Shown in pieces: positions 1 through 8,799 of a DNA stretch of 64,000 nucleotides. Position 1 is the stretch's first letter, and each line of letters begins with the position of its first letter. A model generated the notes under the pieces. That model made no database searches, had not been told where the DNA came from, and saw only the letters and a program-made list of their open reading frames with translations. The stretch is from Haloglomus halophilum (GTDB lineage Archaea; Halobacteriota; Halobacteria; Halobacteriales; Haloarculaceae), in contig NZ_CP101166.1 in NCBI RefSeq assembly GCF_024298885.1, positions 2,975,149 through 3,039,148 of the forward strand. Reading direction: 5' to 3'. The position numbers were made by a program, and so were the translations under genes.

Positions 1-331
1 CACGGATTTCCTCGTCCGGGTCGCCGCGCTGGGGACGTTCGGCGACCTCGTCGCCGCGCTCCTCCCGTGCATGTGGGGCTTCAACGAGACAGCCGAGCGC
101 CTCGCGGCCGATGGCCTCCCCGACGAGGAGCGCTACGCGGAGTGGATACGGACGTACACGAGCGAGGAGTTCGCCGACCTCGCGGACTGGTGCCGGGAAC
201 TGCTCGACGAGGTCGCCGCGGGCGCGCCCGAGCGCACTCGCGAGCGCTATCGGGACCTGTTCCACACGTCGGCGCGCTACGAGTACCGCTTCTGGGACGC
301 CGCGTACCGCGACGAGGGGTGGGGCGTATGA
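1..331 (+). CDS. tenA: TenA family thiaminase II, partial (N-terminus outside window)
   Basis: Only the C-terminal part of this thiaminase II/TenA-family protein is present; the reading frame is open from base 2 to the TGA at 329-331. TenA salvages thiamine by hydrolysing the aminopyrimidine moiety of degraded thiamine. The visible sequence contains ALLPCMWGFNE, which aligns with the active-site Cys segment of Cys-type TenA, and a C-terminal EYRFWDAAY motif carrying the family's conserved Glu. The stop overlaps the ATG of the next TenA-like gene (ATGA), indicating translational coupling. The true start lies upstream of the window. Confidence 0.85.
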   Translation, partial: TDFLVRVAALGTFGDLVAALLPCMWGFNETAERLAADGLPDEERYAEWIRTYTSEEFADLADWCRELLDEVAAGAPERTRERYRDLFHTSARYEYRFWDAAYRDEGWGV

Positions 332-1035
332 GCGACCACGACCCCGGAGCGACGGTTCCGGCCGACTTCGCCGAGCACGAGGCCGACCGCTACACCGAGT
401 GGCTCCGCGCCCGGACGGGCGCGGACTGGACCGACGCCACCGGACACCGGTTCGTCACCGAACTGGGGGACGACACGCTCGCGGACGCCGTCTTCCGTCG
501 CTATCTCGTCCAGGACTACGCCTTCGTCGACGCGCTCACGTCGCTGGTCGGCCACGCCGCGGGGCACGCCCCGACCGTCGAGGCACGCGTGGAACTGGCC
601 GACTTCCTCACGACGGTGGGGACCGACGAGGATGAGTTCTTCCGGCGCTCGTTCGACGCGCTGGACGTTCCCGAGGGCGACCGGACCGACCCGGACCTGT
701 GGGCCGTCACCCGCGCGTTCGAGGATCTGCTCGGGCGCGCGGCCCGCGCGGGCTACGCCGAGTCGCTGGCCGTCCTCGTTCCCGTCGAGTGGGTGTATCT
801 GGAGTGGGCGACCGCAGCGGCCGAGGAGCCTCGCCCCGACCGCTTCTACCTCGACGAGTGGATCGACCTGCACGCCGTGCCCGCGTTCCGCGAGTTCGTC
901 GGGTGGCTGCGCGAGGCGCTGGATGATGTGGGTCCGGCGCTGTCCCCCCGTCGAGCACAGCGCGTCGACCGGCTGTTCCGCCGGTCGGTGGAGCTGGAGG
1001 TGGCCTTCTTCGACGCCACGTTCCAGCACGAATGA
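328..1035 (+). CDS. TenA/PqqC-like protein without the active-site Cys
   Basis: A 235-aa protein of the TenA (haem-oxygenase-like) fold, starting at the ATG that overlaps the preceding tenA stop. It keeps the family landmarks QDYAFVDAL near the N-terminal third and LEVAFFDATF at the C-terminus. The segment LVPVEWVYLEWA has Val where Cys-type TenA has the nucleophilic Cys (compare LLPCMWGF in the upstream gene). It therefore resembles the Glu-type TenA subfamily, which is linked to salvage of aminopyrimidines rather than classical thiaminase activity. The fold assignment is solid; the substrate is inferred. Confidence 0.8.
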   Translation: MSDHDPGATVPADFAEHEADRYTEWLRARTGADWTDATGHRFVTELGDDTLADAVFRRYLVQDYAFVDALTSLVGHAAGHAPTVEARVELADFLTTVGTDEDEFFRRSFDALDVPEGDRTDPDLWAVTRAFEDLLGRAARAGYAESLAVLVPVEWVYLEWATAAAEEPRPDRFYLDEWIDLHAVPAFREFVGWLREALDDVGPALSPRRAQRVDRLFRRSVELEVAFFDATFQHE

Positions 1036-1214
1036 GCTCCGATACCGGTGGAATAACCGAGAAGGATCCGGGATAAGTTCCGAGTATTCTGGGTAACTGG
1101 AGAGTTCAGTCGGATGGACCACTTTCCCGGGTCGGGTGGGGCGACGCCGTCGGGTCGCTTCGCCCACACGCGGACAGCACAGCCCTCAAGCCCGTCGCCG
1201 GTCTCGGTCGGGGT

Positions 1215-1550
1215 ATGAGTCTGGACGAGCTGTCCGCCGACATCGAGGCGACGTACGCGGAACTGGGCGAGGCGATGGACCTGTCGCTGGACCGTGAGAC
1301 GCGCAACGAACTGGCGCTCCTGGCGGCCGCCTACGACCCCGACGAGCTGGACGAACTCGTCCGGCGTGGGGTTCACATGCTGTTCCAGTCGGCCGTCGAG
1401 ACCGGGAACATCGACTTCCACCTCCGCTCGGGGTACGACGTGACCTACGACGAGTACCTCTCGGGGATGACCTACGAGGAGATGACGGGTGGCGCCGCCG
1501 GCGCCGGTGGCCCCCCGGACCGCGACGACACGCGCCGCTATCAGCAGTAG
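1215..1550 (+). CDS. Small acidic conserved haloarchaeal protein
   Basis: A 111-aa acidic protein with no recognised catalytic motif. Its N-terminal two thirds are predicted helical (LSADIEATYAELGEAMDL and LALLAAAYDPDELDELVRRG), followed by a Gly/Pro-rich tail after about residue 92. Composition and codon use match the neighbouring genes, which supports it as real. The ATG at 1215 is the first in frame, after a 179-nt intergenic stretch in which I see no obvious element. It converges on tbsP with a 66-nt gap. Function unknown. Confidence 0.7.
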   Translation: MSLDELSADIEATYAELGEAMDLSLDRETRNELALLAAAYDPDELDELVRRGVHMLFQSAVETGNIDFHLRSGYDVTYDEYLSGMTYEEMTGGAAGAGGPPDRDDTRRYQQ

Positions 1551-1616
1551 CCCCCACGAGAAATCACCGTTCGTCCCGTCCCCGTTCGTCCCGTTCCGTT
1601 CCCCTTGGGTTCCGAT

Positions 1617-2432
1617 TCAGGCCGCGGCCAGCGCCGAATGCGTGGCGCTGACCAGTTCCTCGATGTCGGAGTCCTGCAATTCCTCGTCGCCCAGCAGGAG
1701 CCGGAGGCGCGGTCGCCCGACGTCGATGGGCACCTTCTCGGTGTCGATGAGGTCGTTCTCCTCGAGTTTCGTCTTCGTCCGCGAGAACGTCGCCTTCGAG
1801 GCGATACCGATGTCCTCGCCCCACTTGCTGACGTCGTAGAGGAGTTCGCGGTTCCTCGCGGCCACGAGCAGGCTGATCGTCACCTCGTCCAGCCCCTCGC
1901 CGTCGCCGCGGGCGGTCTCCAGCGTCGCGAGGACGGCGTCGAAGTCGTCGGCGGAGTCCGGCCCGAGCGATTCACGCAGCGTCTCGCGGACCCGGGAGAT
2001 GGCGGGGGTCCGGAGGTTGTACGGTTCGGCCGCCTCCCACGCGTCGGCGTACTCGTCGTACGCACCCTCGATGAACTCCCCGTCGTCGGTCGCGAGCGCG
2101 GCGACCCGACCGCCACCGGCGACGAGTGCTGCGACGGAGTCCTGGGTCACGAGGAGCGTGTTGTCGCCGTTCTGGTACGTCCGGAGCTCGAGGCGTCCGG
2201 CCTCGACGAGGTCGGCGGCGCGACTGGCGACGATGAAGTCGTCCAGCACGGCCTTCAGCACGCCCTCGTCGGCGAGGAGGTGGACCGTCGGCCCACCGTC
2301 GGTCGAGAGCACGTCGACGAGTTCTTCGACGGTCTCCGAGGCCGGATTCACGACGAAGACCGACTCGTCGACGTTGTCTAGTGCTTCCGAGAGTACCTCG
2401 GCGATACTGTTCTCGAGTAGATTAGCATCCAT
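1617..2432 (-). CDS. tbsP: Transcriptional regulator TbsP-like (DUF5821 family)
   Basis: A 271-aa protein matching my memory of the haloarchaeal TbsP/DUF5821 family: an N-terminal MDANLLENSIAEVL segment, a central alpha/beta region, and a C-terminal winged-helix-like part (about 185-250: DVSKWGEDIGIASKATFSRT followed by KTKLEENDLI). In Haloferax volcanii TbsP acts with TrmB on the glycolytic gene gapII. An AT-rich TATA element at 2458-2470 lies about 30 nt upstream of the ATG, consistent with a leaderless transcript. A TrmB-family gene also occurs in this window at 36.7 kb. The family call is from recognition, not a search. Confidence 0.75.
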   Translation of the reverse strand: MDANLLENSIAEVLSEALDNVDESVFVVNPASETVEELVDVLSTDGGPTVHLLADEGVLKAVLDDFIVASRAADLVEAGRLELRTYQNGDNTLLVTQDSVAALVAGGGRVAALATDDGEFIEGAYDEYADAWEAAEPYNLRTPAISRVRETLRESLGPDSADDFDAVLATLETARGDGEGLDEVTISLLVAARNRELLYDVSKWGEDIGIASKATFSRTKTKLEENDLIDTEKVPIDVGRPRLRLLLGDEELQDSDIEELVSATHSALAAA

Positions 2433-2457
2433 GATAGCTGGTGTAACTATGACCTGA

Positions 2458-2470
2458 AGTATATATTAAT
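2458..2470 (-). promoter_or_regulatory. TATA box of tbsP
   Basis: On the minus strand this reads ATTAATATATACT and is centred about 30-33 nt before the tbsP ATG. It is one of the clearest archaeal TATA boxes in the window. The rest of the 237-nt interval between the CHAT gene's stop and tbsP (2433-2669) shows no ORF I would support. Confidence 0.7.
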
Positions 2471-2669
2471 TTATTGGCCAACTGTGAGGAACTGGGCGTC
2501 TCGAGCGCGGACGGGGCGCGTTCGGCGGTCATCGGGCGATCGAGGACGATTGCCCGGTGTCGGGTGGTTATTCGGTCCAGTAATACAAAAGGCTCCCGGC
2601 TCGTCCCGCCCGGGTCGCCGATCGCCGTCCCGACCCTGCCTGGGTCGCCGACCGTCAGCGTGACCGTGG

Positions 2670-4877
2670 TCACGTGTCGCCGACCGTCAGCTCCGCGGCG
2701 AGGTCGGTCGACCAGTGGAGGCGACCGTCGTAGCACACCGGGAGGGAGCGGTCCCGGAGCAGGGCGACCGTCTCCTCCCGGCTCAGTTCGACCCTGGCCG
2801 GCCGGCCGTCCAGTCGGTCACAGCGGCCGAACGGCGAGCGGTGGCTCCGCCCGGTGGCGTCGGCCGAGAGGACCTCCTGGCCCACCTCGAACCCGCCCTC
2901 GCCCTCGCTCTCGCCCTCGGAGACGTGCAGCACCGCTGGCGACGCCGCCGGTGCCAGCGCGTACGTGCCGTCGCCGACCACGGCGTAGTCGCTACCCATC
3001 AGTATCTGCTGGCGGGCGAGCGAGAGGGCTCGCTCGAAGCCCACCCCGCGGATGAGCAGGCGGGCGAACGCCGTCCCGACGGTCGCCGCGTGCCGGTCCA
3101 ACACCGTCGTCAGCGTCACGGCGCCCGCGACGCTCCCGCGCTCGACGAGGCGCTGGCCCTGCTGGTACGAGCCACAGGCGTTCAGGAAGAACGTCCGCGC
3201 CCGGACCGTCTCCAGGTCGGCCACGTCGAGGTAGCCGTTCCGGCATCGCAGTCCCTCGCGCTCGCAGTGGCCGATGTAGTGGACGAAATCACACGGCTGC
3301 TGGAGGAGGTCGGCCAGCGCGTACCGGTCGAGCGAGCCGTGGACCGTCACGTCGACCTCCAGGTCGGCCGCCCGGTCGCGGTAGATGTCGGCGACGGCTC
3401 GCTCGCCGGTCATGTCGGTGTCGTTGCAGACCACGGCGATATCGAGCGGCCCCTCCCGGTCGCACTGGGCGGCCAGCCGGTTCCGGTAGGCGGTGGGGGT
3501 CGTCTTGAACGCCTCGATGGGGGTCCCGTCGGCGAGCCAGCCGTGGAGCCGGGCGTTCCGGAGCTCCGGGGCGAGCCGGTCCGCGGTCGCCACGTCGCCG
3601 GCCGACCGGGTCGTCACCCCGTCGCCGTCCGCCGGGACCGCTGCCGGTTCGGTCGTGCCGTCGACGAGGGCCGTCCCCGGCCCCCGGTAGAACCCGTCGA
3701 GGGCCCGCCGGAGGAGCGAACTGCCGTCGAGTTCCGACGCGGCGGCCGGGTAGACGAGGCTCAGTCGGTCGAGCAGGTGGGGGAGACAGCGGACGGTCCG
3801 TGTCCCGCCGTCGACGTACGTCGCCAGCGGCCAGGCCGGGAGTTCGGCTTCGATGCGCTCGAAGGGCGTCTCGAGGTACGCTGCCAGCCGCTCGGCGGGC
3901 GAGCGGGCACGCACGGCCCCGGGGTCGAGTCCGACCTGTTCGAGCAGGCCCGTCCCGGCCAGTCGCTCCGCCGGCCGGTCGCGGGCCAGGCAGTCGAGAT
4001 TGAACACCCGCCGGAGCAGGTCGGCCACCGCGTCGGCGAACGGTCCGTCCTCGACCGGGAGCGCGCGGTCGATTCCGGCCTCGGGGGCCCGGAGTCGCGG
4101 TCGCGACCGCCCCTCGTCGACCCGTACCGTCGCTCCGAGGTAGAACGCGAGCGGGGCCGCCAGCGCACAGGTCGTCAGCGACGGTGGGAGCCGGAGTTCG
4201 ATTCCCGATTCGGGCGTGGCCCGCTGGACCGCGGCCGGGATGTCCCGCTCGCCGAACGCGACGAGCGGTGGGTGGCCGCGTCGGTCGGGGTGGGAACGCT
4301 CGGGCCCGAGCGTTTCGAGGGCGGACGAGGCGTGTGTGAGCGCCGTCGCGGCACCCGCCGGCGTGGGAGGGACCGTCACCATCGGCGGGTTCGCGGTTCG
4401 GTCGCGGAAGCCGACCGTGACGGCCGTCGGGGTGTCGAAGCGGACCGTGCTCCGCGGGACCGGCTCGGTGCCGGCACGGGGACCTGACGGCTCGCCGCCA
4501 CCTGGTTCGCTCGTCTCCCCGCCGGCGGGACCGACTCCCGTGCCGCTCCCGTCGGTGAGTGTCGGCGGCTCCACGCGCGCCGGGCCGTCGAAGCGGAGCA
4601 CTGTCTCGACAGGGCCACCGCTCGCGACCAGCGCCTCGTCGGCGTCGAGCCTGACCTCGCCGGTGGCCGTGCGGGCGCTCGTCGGGGCCTGCACCGAGAC
4701 GGCCGAGCCGGGGAGCGTGAGGCGTGTGGTCCGTCCGCCGGTCCGTGTATCGACCGGGAGCGGGAGTGACGGGGACGAACCGGTGGGTGTCCCCCGCCAC
4801 GCGGCCGCAGCGACTCGGATGGAGCCCTCGCGGCCGTGCGCGACTATCTCCCCCCCCGATGTGGAACACCACACCAT
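2670..4877 (-). CDS. CHAT-domain cysteine protease-like protein
   Basis: A 735-aa protein whose C-terminal half is a CHAT (caspase HetF-associated with TPRs) peptidase domain. The catalytic His lies in FVHYIGHCE (about residue 536) and the catalytic Cys in FFLNACGSYQQG (about 567), followed by VAGAVTLTTVLD and GTAFARLLIRG, typical of the fold. I see no TPR repeats; the N-terminal 450 residues look like beta-rich and helical regions of unknown function. I chose the ATG at 4877 because a TATA-like TAGTTCTTT lies about 28 nt upstream; an in-frame ATG 10 codons earlier is possible. The gene stands alone between tbsP and glyA. Target unknown. Confidence 0.75.
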   Translation of the reverse strand: MVWCSTSGGEIVAHGREGSIRVAAAAWRGTPTGSSPSLPLPVDTRTGGRTTRLTLPGSAVSVQAPTSARTATGEVRLDADEALVASGGPVETVLRFDGPARVEPPTLTDGSGTGVGPAGGETSEPGGGEPSGPRAGTEPVPRSTVRFDTPTAVTVGFRDRTANPPMVTVPPTPAGAATALTHASSALETLGPERSHPDRRGHPPLVAFGERDIPAAVQRATPESGIELRLPPSLTTCALAAPLAFYLGATVRVDEGRSRPRLRAPEAGIDRALPVEDGPFADAVADLLRRVFNLDCLARDRPAERLAGTGLLEQVGLDPGAVRARSPAERLAAYLETPFERIEAELPAWPLATYVDGGTRTVRCLPHLLDRLSLVYPAAASELDGSSLLRRALDGFYRGPGTALVDGTTEPAAVPADGDGVTTRSAGDVATADRLAPELRNARLHGWLADGTPIEAFKTTPTAYRNRLAAQCDREGPLDIAVVCNDTDMTGERAVADIYRDRAADLEVDVTVHGSLDRYALADLLQQPCDFVHYIGHCEREGLRCRNGYLDVADLETVRARTFFLNACGSYQQGQRLVERGSVAGAVTLTTVLDRHAATVGTAFARLLIRGVGFERALSLARQQILMGSDYAVVGDGTYALAPAASPAVLHVSEGESEGEGGFEVGQEVLSADATGRSHRSPFGRCDRLDGRPARVELSREETVALLRDRSLPVCYDGRLHWSTDLAAELTVGDT

Positions 4878-5014
4878 CCGTAGAGCGAATCTCGGGTGCC
4901 CGACCAAAGAACTACCGCCCAGCAGGCCCGGGCCTTTTTACCCGCCGGCCGGGTTACCCGCCCGGATTGCCGGAGACGGGAAGCTACTTCCATACCCATC
5001 CCCGACGCTCTCGT

Positions 5015-6265
5015 ATGTACGACCGCGTCCGCGAGACCGACCCGGCAGTGGCCGACGCCCTCGCCGGTGAGGTGGACCGCCAGCGCGAAACCCTCGCGAT
5101 GATCGCCTCCGAGAACCACGTCTCCCCCGCCGTGCTGGAGGCCCAGGGCTCCGCGCTCACCAACAAGTACGCCGAGGGCTACCCCGGCGAGCGCTACTAC
5201 GCCGGCTGCGAGTACGCCGACGAGGTCGAGCGCCTCGCCATCGACCGCGCGAAGCAGCTCTGGGGCGCCGAGCACGTCAACGTCCAGCCCCACTCGGGCA
5301 CGCAGGCCAACATGGGCGTCTACCTCGCGATGCTGGACCCCGGCGACAAGATCCTCTCGCTGGACCTCAACCACGGCGGCCACCTCTCGCACGGCCACCC
5401 GGCCAACTTCACCGGGCAGACCTACGAGGTCGAGCAGTACGAGGTGAACCCGGAGACGGGCTACATCGACTACGACGACCTCCGCGAGCACGCCGAGCGG
5501 TTCGACCCCGACATCGTCGTCTCGGGGTACTCCGCGTACCCGCGCGAGGTCGAGTTCGAGCGCGTCCAGGCGGCGGCCGACGCCGTCGACGCCTACCATC
5601 TCGCCGACATCGCCCACATCACTGGGCTCGTCGCCGCCGGCGAGCACCAGTCGCCGGTCGGCGTCGCGGACTTCGTCACCGGCTCGACGCACAAGACCAT
5701 CCGCGCCGGCCGGGGCGGCATCATCATGACCGACGACGAGCACGCCGGCGACATCGACCCCGCCGTCTTCCCCGGCGGACAGGGCGGCCCCCTGATGCAC
5801 AACATCGCCGGCAAGGCCGTCGGCTTCAAGGAGGCGCTCTCGGACGACTTCGAGGCGTACGCCGCACAGGTCGTCGACAACGCGAAGGCGATGGCCGAGG
5901 TGTTCGCCGACCACGGCCTGAAGGTCGTCTCCGGCGGCACCGACACCCACCTCGTCCTCGTCGACCTCCGCGAGTCGCACCCGGACCTCTCCGGTGGGAC
6001 CGCAGAGGAGGCCATGGAGGGGACGGGCCTCGTCCTGAACGCCAACACGGTGCCGGACGAGTCCCGCTCCCCCTTCGACCCCTCGGGCATCCGCGTGGGC
6101 ACGCCCGCGCTCACCACCCGCGGCATGGGCGAGGACGCCGTCAGCGAGGTCGCCCACCTCATCTGTGACGTGCTCGACGACCACGACGACGGGGCGACGC
6201 TGGACCGCGTCTCCGAACAGGTGGAGGCGCTCTGTGCGGACTATCCGCTGTACGAGGACCTGTAG
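5015..6265 (+). CDS. glyA: Serine hydroxymethyltransferase
   Basis: A 416-aa PLP enzyme that interconverts serine and glycine with transfer of a one-carbon unit to the folate carrier. Signature segments are MIASENHVSPAVLEAQGS near the N-terminus, NVQPHSGTQAN, and the PLP-binding lysine in TGSTHKTIRAGRGG (about residue 227). Length is standard for the family. The ATG at 5015 gives the typical MYDRVRETDPAVADAL start. A T-rich TTTTTA element at 4935-4940 precedes it by about 75 nt. In this window glyA is monocistronic and folD lies 34 kb away on the other strand. Confidence 0.95.
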   Translation: MYDRVRETDPAVADALAGEVDRQRETLAMIASENHVSPAVLEAQGSALTNKYAEGYPGERYYAGCEYADEVERLAIDRAKQLWGAEHVNVQPHSGTQANMGVYLAMLDPGDKILSLDLNHGGHLSHGHPANFTGQTYEVEQYEVNPETGYIDYDDLREHAERFDPDIVVSGYSAYPREVEFERVQAAADAVDAYHLADIAHITGLVAAGEHQSPVGVADFVTGSTHKTIRAGRGGIIMTDDEHAGDIDPAVFPGGQGGPLMHNIAGKAVGFKEALSDDFEAYAAQVVDNAKAMAEVFADHGLKVVSGGTDTHLVLVDLRESHPDLSGGTAEEAMEGTGLVLNANTVPDESRSPFDPSGIRVGTPALTTRGMGEDAVSEVAHLICDVLDDHDDGATLDRVSEQVEALCADYPLYEDL

Positions 6266-6400
6266 GCGGGACCCCTCGACGTGACCGCTCTCCCCGTCGA
6301 GAGCGGTGCCGGGGTCGCCGTGGCGCAGCACCGGCGGTGGAGCCGGACGGCCGGCAGTAGCCGGCGAGTTTTTCCGTACGAAGCGGATACGGACCTGCAG

Positions 6401-7792
6401 ATGGACCCCTCCCCGTCCCTGGGCGTTCTCCTCGACCATGCCAGGGACAAGATCATCCTCCTCGACGAACGGGGACGGGTCACGTACGCCAACGGAGCCG
6501 TCGAGGATATCCTGGGGGCCTCCCCCGAGGCGTTCGAGGGCGAGGACGTCTTCGACTACATCCATCCCGACGACATCGACGCGGTCCGCGCGGCGTTCGA
6601 GGAGACCATCCGCAGCGAGACGTTCGTCGAGACGACCATTGAGTACCGCTGCCGGGCAGCCGACGGCTCCTGGGTCCACCTCGAGAGCCGGATGTCGAAC
6701 CTTACTGACGACGAACTGGACGGGTACGTCGTGAGCTCCCGGGACATCACGGACCGTGTCGCGGCCCAGCGCGAGCACGAGGCGGTGACGAGACGGCTCC
6801 GGGAGCTGTCGGCCACGACGGGCGACGTGCTCTGGATGTTCGACGGTGACTGGTCCGAACTCCTCTTCGTCAACCCCTCGTACGAGGACGTGTACGGCCA
6901 ATCAGCCGAGGCGCTGGAGGCGGACCCGCAGCGGTTCCTGGACACCATCCACCCCGACGACCGCGCGGCGGTCGAAGAGGCGATGGCGTATCTGTCGGCC
7001 GGCAACTCCGCCGACATGGAGTACCGGGTGAACCCGGAGAAGGACTACCGGACGTGGGTCTGGGTCCAGGCCGAGCCCATCGTCGAGGACGGCGAGGTGG
7101 TCCGCATCACCGGCTTCACTCGGGACATCACCGACCGGCACCGACGCGAGCGCCAGCTCTACGTGCTGGACAACCTCCTGCGACACAACCTGCGCAACGA
7201 CATCAACACCATCTCGGGCAACGCCGAACTCATCGAGCAGGAGGCACCCGAGGTGGCCGACAGGGCCGCCGTGATCCGACGGACCGGGGAGAACCTCCTC
7301 CGCAGTGCGGAGAAGGACCGAGACATCATCGAACTGCTCATCGGGGCCACCGGACCGGAGCGGGTCGACGTCGTCGCGGCGGTCGAGACGGCCGCCGAGA
7401 CCGTCAGGGACCGCGGTCTCGTGGCCGACATCGATATCTCCACTCCCGAGACGGCCGACGCCCTCGCGCTGCCGGAACTCCACCTCGCCGTCGTGGAACT
7501 CGTCGAGAACGCCATCCTGCACAGCGATGCCGACACGCCGCTGGTGTCGGTCACCGTCGAGCTCGACGCCGAGCGGGTGGTCATCCTCGTCGACGACGAC
7601 GCGCCGCCCGTCCCCGAGATGGAGGAAGCGGTCCTCAGCGGCCACCACAACATGGACGGGCTGTACCACAGTACCGGGCTCGGACTCTGGCTCGTCTACT
7701 GGGTCGTCGAACTCTCCGACGGCCGCATCGAGGTGACGCGCCGGGACGGTGGGAACCGAATCCGGGTGGACCTGGCTCGCCCTCCGGAGTGA
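6401..7792 (+). CDS. PAS-PAS sensor histidine kinase
   Basis: A 463-aa cytoplasmic kinase with two PAS domains (about 10-115 and 135-245), a dimerisation/phosphoacceptor segment LRHNLRNDINTISGNAEL (His about residue 262), and an HATPase domain with N-box VELVENAI (about 369) and G-box STGLGLWLVYW (about 426). This DHp type is common in haloarchaeal kinases. No transmembrane segment is seen, so it probably senses an intracellular cue. I start it at ATG 6401 because a TTTTTCC box lies about 30 nt upstream and the first PAS begins soon after. No response regulator is adjacent; the signal is unknown. Confidence 0.9.
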   Translation: MDPSPSLGVLLDHARDKIILLDERGRVTYANGAVEDILGASPEAFEGEDVFDYIHPDDIDAVRAAFEETIRSETFVETTIEYRCRAADGSWVHLESRMSNLTDDELDGYVVSSRDITDRVAAQREHEAVTRRLRELSATTGDVLWMFDGDWSELLFVNPSYEDVYGQSAEALEADPQRFLDTIHPDDRAAVEEAMAYLSAGNSADMEYRVNPEKDYRTWVWVQAEPIVEDGEVVRITGFTRDITDRHRRERQLYVLDNLLRHNLRNDINTISGNAELIEQEAPEVADRAAVIRRTGENLLRSAEKDRDIIELLIGATGPERVDVVAAVETAAETVRDRGLVADIDISTPETADALALPELHLAVVELVENAILHSDADTPLVSVTVELDAERVVILVDDDAPPVPEMEEAVLSGHHNMDGLYHSTGLGLWLVYWVVELSDGRIEVTRRDGGNRIRVDLARPPE

Positions 7793-7864
7793 GTCCGGAA
7801 TCCGTCCCGGTCGCAGCGACGGGCTGCTCGTCCGCCGGGAGATGCCCCACGCCTCGAAGACGAG

Positions 7865-8704
7865 CTATCCCTCCCGGGCGACCAGCAGGAGTATCACCCC
7901 GAACAGCCCGCACAGCGCCGCGACGTACCAGCCGATACCGGTGTCGATGGTCACGACCGCGGCGGCGCCGATTCCCAGGAACAGCAGCGCCAGCACGCCG
8001 GCGGCCAGCCGGACCTGCGGGTTCGGGTCCCGGCCCGTCTCCGGGTCCGCTGTCGCGACGACCGCATCGAGTGCCGCCTCCACGTCGGCGAGCCGTGCTG
8101 TCGGGACCAGCAGCCGGGTCGTGCTCCGGCCGAGCCGCCCCGGTCGGTTCGGGACCGCCAGCGTGACCAGCGAGAGCGGGCCGAGCCGGCGCGACCGGTA
8201 GCCGGTCACGCGGTCGAGTTCGAACTCGCGAGCGCCCGTGTCGAGGACGGCACGCTCGGTGTCGATGGTTCCCCGGGTCGCCGCCACGGCGTACGTCAGC
8301 CCGGCCAGCACACCGCCGCCGACGATGGCGGCCGCCACCCGTGGGTCGAGCCACCAGCTCCCGACGAGAACGGCCCCACCGGAGAGGCCGAGCGCGACCC
8401 GCTGTCGGACCGAGAGCGCCAGCCCCATCGTCATCTCCTCGGGGTAGAACGAGGGGCGCTGGTCGGGGTCGCGGAGCATCGGGAGCAGGTAGAGCAGCGA
8501 TGCGGGGCCCCCGACCAGCGCGAGCAGGACGACCAGCGCCCGGGTTCCGGCGCTCCCGGTCCAGAGGGTGAGTCCGAGCAGGGCGAGCCCGCCACCGACG
8601 ACCACCACTCCCACCCCGTGGAGCAGCGCGGCGGCGAGCAGGAACAGGACCCGGAGCCACCGCTCGGTCGTCGCGTCGTGGCGCCACGTGACGCTCTCGG
8701 CCAT
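7865..8704 (-). CDS. Predicted membrane protein
   Basis: A 279-aa protein with about six hydrophobic segments in three pairs: LRVLFLLAAALLHGVGVVVV and a helix near residues 45-70; a central pair around 95-130; and a C-terminal pair (LAAGVLALLFLGIGAAAV and WYVAALCGLFGVILLL). The cytosolic-looking region between the second and third pairs (TERAVLDTGAREFELDRVTG) resembles a PH-like bacterial/archaeal membrane domain, but this is weak. I placed the start at the ATG at 8704 because it precedes TWRHDATTERWLR directly before the first helix; longer in-frame extensions are Arg/Ser-rich and unlike haloarchaeal protein. Function unknown. Confidence 0.65.
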   Translation of the reverse strand: MAESVTWRHDATTERWLRVLFLLAAALLHGVGVVVVGGGLALLGLTLWTGSAGTRALVVLLALVGGPASLLYLLPMLRDPDQRPSFYPEEMTMGLALSVRQRVALGLSGGAVLVGSWWLDPRVAAAIVGGGVLAGLTYAVAATRGTIDTERAVLDTGAREFELDRVTGYRSRRLGPLSLVTLAVPNRPGRLGRSTTRLLVPTARLADVEAALDAVVATADPETGRDPNPQVRLAAGVLALLFLGIGAAAVVTIDTGIGWYVAALCGLFGVILLLVAREG

Positions 8705-8769
8705 CACCGAGGCTGCACCGCTCAGCGGCAAAGAGGTGTCGGCGCGGTCGGACCGCCGGTGCCGCCTGC

Positions 8770-8775
8770 TATAAG
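8770..8775 (+). promoter_or_regulatory. TATA box of the corrinoid adenosyltransferase gene
   Basis: TATAAG lies 25-30 nt upstream of the ATG at 8800, the spacing expected for a leaderless haloarchaeal transcript. Confidence 0.65.
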
Positions 8776-8799
8776 TCTCCGCCGCCCGAACCGGGATGC

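Noticed and set aside
277..1167. Long minus-strand ORF antisense to the TenA genes
   Set aside because: Typical GC-rich shadow: Arg/Gly/Val-rich translation without domain motifs, while the sense genes carry clear TenA motifs.
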